From contig MKRS01000615.1 of the NCBI GenBank assembly GCA_001897035.1, positions 1 to 6,158 on the forward strand: a stretch of 6,158 bases of DNA, in the 5' to 3' direction. A model generated the notes under the pieces. The model had not been told where the DNA came from and ran no database searches. It was given only the letters and a program-made list of their open reading frames with translations. Source of the stretch: Bacteroidales bacterium 45-6. GTDB lineage: Bacteria > Bacteroidota > Bacteroidia > Bacteroidales > Dysgonomonadaceae. Position numbers and translations under genes: made by a program. Of this stretch, positions 5,169 through 6,158 are shown in pieces (positions within the stretch are counted from its first letter, which is position 1; every line of letters begins with the position of its first letter).

Positions 5169-6158
5169 TATTGGTCCTGTTTCGAAAGAATCAGATGCAA
5201 CCAATTGATCGGAACTTATCCGATAAATAATAGCATAAATTGTTTCTGTCAAATCTAAATATTTATCATTTAATCTAGCTAAAATTAAAACAAAAATGAA
5301 TAATTTTTACAAAACATGGATGACGACGAAACGATCACCGGTGTACTAGTGATTAGATCTGAATATGAATATGTGCTTTCTGTTGTTGAAACTATGATAT
5401 CCATGATAACATCTTGAAGAATAAAAAAAAAAGAATTATTCAAATAAATCAAAATCATAAACTGTACTATTTAATGAAACATGATGAATATGAGTAGTTC
5501 CATTGTAACTAATTACAATGGGACCTATAGTGTTTGAAGTGGAATTTTTCAATTTAATCATTTCTTTCACTTGACAATCTGTCAAACATTGAAGCATGAA
5601 TTTAAACAAAACTGTGACATTTAACAACGACAATTGAGCATTAACATTGGCTTGTAGAACATTGAAATTAATAATCTTCATTTGAGATTGAATAATACTA
5701 TTATTTACCTAAATGTGATATACTTATTCATTTAACTAAAGATAATTTCATTCACAATTGACATACCAAACGACTGATATTAATCAAACTTGAATTGTCA
5801 ATTGTGATCGTTTTTAATGACCGTAAACTTCTCTTTTGACTACCAGAAAGATTGTAAACTAAAAACATTCGTACATTCTCGCTGAGAATATCACCTAAAT
5901 CTCAACGTTTTCCTCTTAATTCCAAGAATATTCAAATGGTCTTCCTACTTTCTGCAACATCTACGAAATAGAAAAACAGTCTTTTTGTGAAAACAGAAAA
6001 AAAAGAACTATTTCCTACCGACAGTAAATGCATTGAACTCGAACTGATAGCTTGTATTCGATGTTGAATTTAGATGAAGACTCAACACTGGTTCGATCTT
6101 ATTCGTTGTTTGCAATTTTGACATTTGTCGTAATTGACAAGTTGTTGAACAGTCAGAT
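5162..6158 (-). CDS. Part of an intron-containing eukaryotic gene for a sequon-rich, probably extracellular protein; both ends missing
   Basis: Unspliced, all frames are broken, but removing five GT..AG introns gives one continuous minus-strand frame. Exons are 6158-6019, 5960-5949 (optional), 5894-5767, 5708-5468, 5412-5311 and 5254 to the junction. Readings are, in order: SDCSTTCQLRQMSK...FNAFTV; (VAE); DILSENVRMFLVYNLSG...NISRL; VNNSIIQSQMK...HIHHVSLN; VIMDIIVSTTE...SSSSMF; LTETIYAIIYRISSDQ...GPIT. All exon phases agree across the junctions, which chance would rarely produce. The product carries about nine N-glycosylation sequons (NST, NTS, NLS, NSS, NIS, NNS, NVT, NST, NGT) and several cysteines, with no obvious transmembrane helix, so it looks like a piece of a secreted or cell-surface ectodomain. 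I do not recognise the family. Uniform introns near 56 bases suit a bdelloid rotifer or similar compact-intron animal. Start and stop codons lie outside the preserved part. Confidence 0.75.
5255..5310 (-). other. Predicted spliceosomal intron, 56 bases
   Basis: The donor is GTAAAA (5310-5305) and the acceptor ATATTTAG ends at 5255, with a T-rich interior. Splicing joins ATG TTT T to AT TTG ACA GAA, giving MFYLTETIYA in frame (phase 1). A nearer acceptor, TTTTAATTTTAG, would make a 32-base intron and is less consistent with the other intron lengths. Confidence 0.68.
5413..5467 (-). other. Predicted spliceosomal intron, 55 bases
   Basis: The donor is GTACAG (5467-5462), and the acceptor TTCTTCAAG ending at 5413 follows a run of ten T. 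Splicing in phase 1 joins HHVSLN to (N)VIMDIIVSTT and removes the TAA at 5433-5435 that would otherwise end the frame. The polypyrimidine tract just before the acceptor supports the call. Confidence 0.7.
5709..5766 (-). other. Predicted spliceosomal intron, 58 bases
   Basis: A textbook GTATGT donor (5766-5761) and an ATCACATTTAG acceptor ending at 5709 are present. Splicing is phase 0 and joins ...INISRL to VNNSIIQSQ. The intron contains in-frame stops, including the TAG at its 3' end, and both flanking exons are fully open. This is the best supported of the five introns. Confidence 0.78.
5895..5948 (-). other. Predicted spliceosomal intron, 54 bases
   Basis: The donor is GTAGGA (5948-5943), and the acceptor GAGATTTAG ends at 5895. 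Splicing is phase 1 and leads into (S)DILSENVRMF. It could instead be the 3' part of one larger intron of 124 bases (6018-5895) if the 12-base exon upstream is not used; both readings keep the frame. Confidence 0.55.
5949..5960 (-). other. Possible 12-base microexon
   Basis: Twelve bases (ATGTTGCAGAAA on the minus strand) lie between an acceptor (TTTCGTAG) and a donor (GTAGGA). Both flanking introns then have the modal length (58 and 54). Inclusion gives FTV-DVAES-DILSE; skipping gives FTV-G-DILSE. Because 12 is a multiple of three, both forms stay in frame. The evidence is intron length and splice-site consensus only. Confidence 0.4.
5961..6018 (-). other. Predicted spliceosomal intron, 58 bases
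   Basis: The donor is GTAGGA (6018-6013), followed by a T-rich tract and an acceptor CTATTTCGTAG ending at 5961. It interrupts the frame in phase 1 after FEFNAFTV. Reading on without splicing meets a TAG within the intron. Confidence 0.6.

Noticed and set aside
5436..5681. An 81-codon minus-strand frame that could be a small stand-alone gene
   Set aside because: The frame is open upstream of its ATG to a splice acceptor at 5709. Its last residues (after VSLN) fall inside a predicted intron with donor GTACAG and a polypyrimidine tract. It is better read as the middle of one exon of the spliced gene.
1..6158. CRISPR array, tRNA, rRNA, insertion sequence or attachment site
   Set aside because: I saw no regularly spaced direct repeats, no tRNA-like or rRNA-like stretch, no transposase or integrase reading frame, and no terminal repeats or target duplication around the breakpoint.

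Overview
The window is a junction between two unrelated kinds of DNA. Positions 1 to about 5162 are a compact, intron-free bacterial operon on the minus strand. From about 5166 to 6158 the sequence turns AT-rich and reads as part of an intron-containing eukaryotic gene, also on the minus strand.

The bacterial part is a block of the transfer (tra) operon of a Bacteroidota conjugative transposon of the CTnDOT family. Read in the direction of transcription (right to left) it holds: the C-terminal part of a small Tra protein upstream of TraE (possibly TraD-like); TraE (pilin-like, DUF4134); TraF (two-helix membrane protein, DUF4133); TraG (VirB4-type ATPase); a 100-residue protein of the DUF3876 type; TraI (exported, DUF4141); and the first 188 residues of TraJ (membrane channel protein), which runs off the left edge. 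Spacing is tight: traF and traG overlap by 8 bases and the gap after traG is 2 bases. The one sizeable gap, about 170 bases upstream of traE, carries a perfect 10-bp stem-loop. Together the genes encode the membrane and energising core of a mating-pair formation (type IV secretion) apparatus. Gene order and sequence suggest Bacteroides, Parabacteroides or a relative as host, but the exact species cannot be read from here.

The right-hand kilobase first looks like non-coding AT-rich filler, but it splices into one continuous frame. Five introns of 54 to 58 bases, all GT..AG, join six exons, one of them a possible 12-base microexon. The resulting protein segment is rich in N-glycosylation sequons and looks like part of an extracellular or secreted domain. 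I do not recognise the family. Very short, uniform introns with GTATGT/GTAGGA donors and T-rich TTTAG acceptors are compatible with a bdelloid rotifer or another compact-intron animal; that assignment is inference.

The join falls at or next to a GATC at 5162-5165, inside an exon on one side and inside a tra gene on the other, and by chance keeps an open frame. The simplest explanation is an assembly, ligation or cloning chimera between animal (host) DNA and an associated bacterium. Recent horizontal transfer of a conjugative element fragment into a eukaryotic genome is the exciting but less likely alternative.
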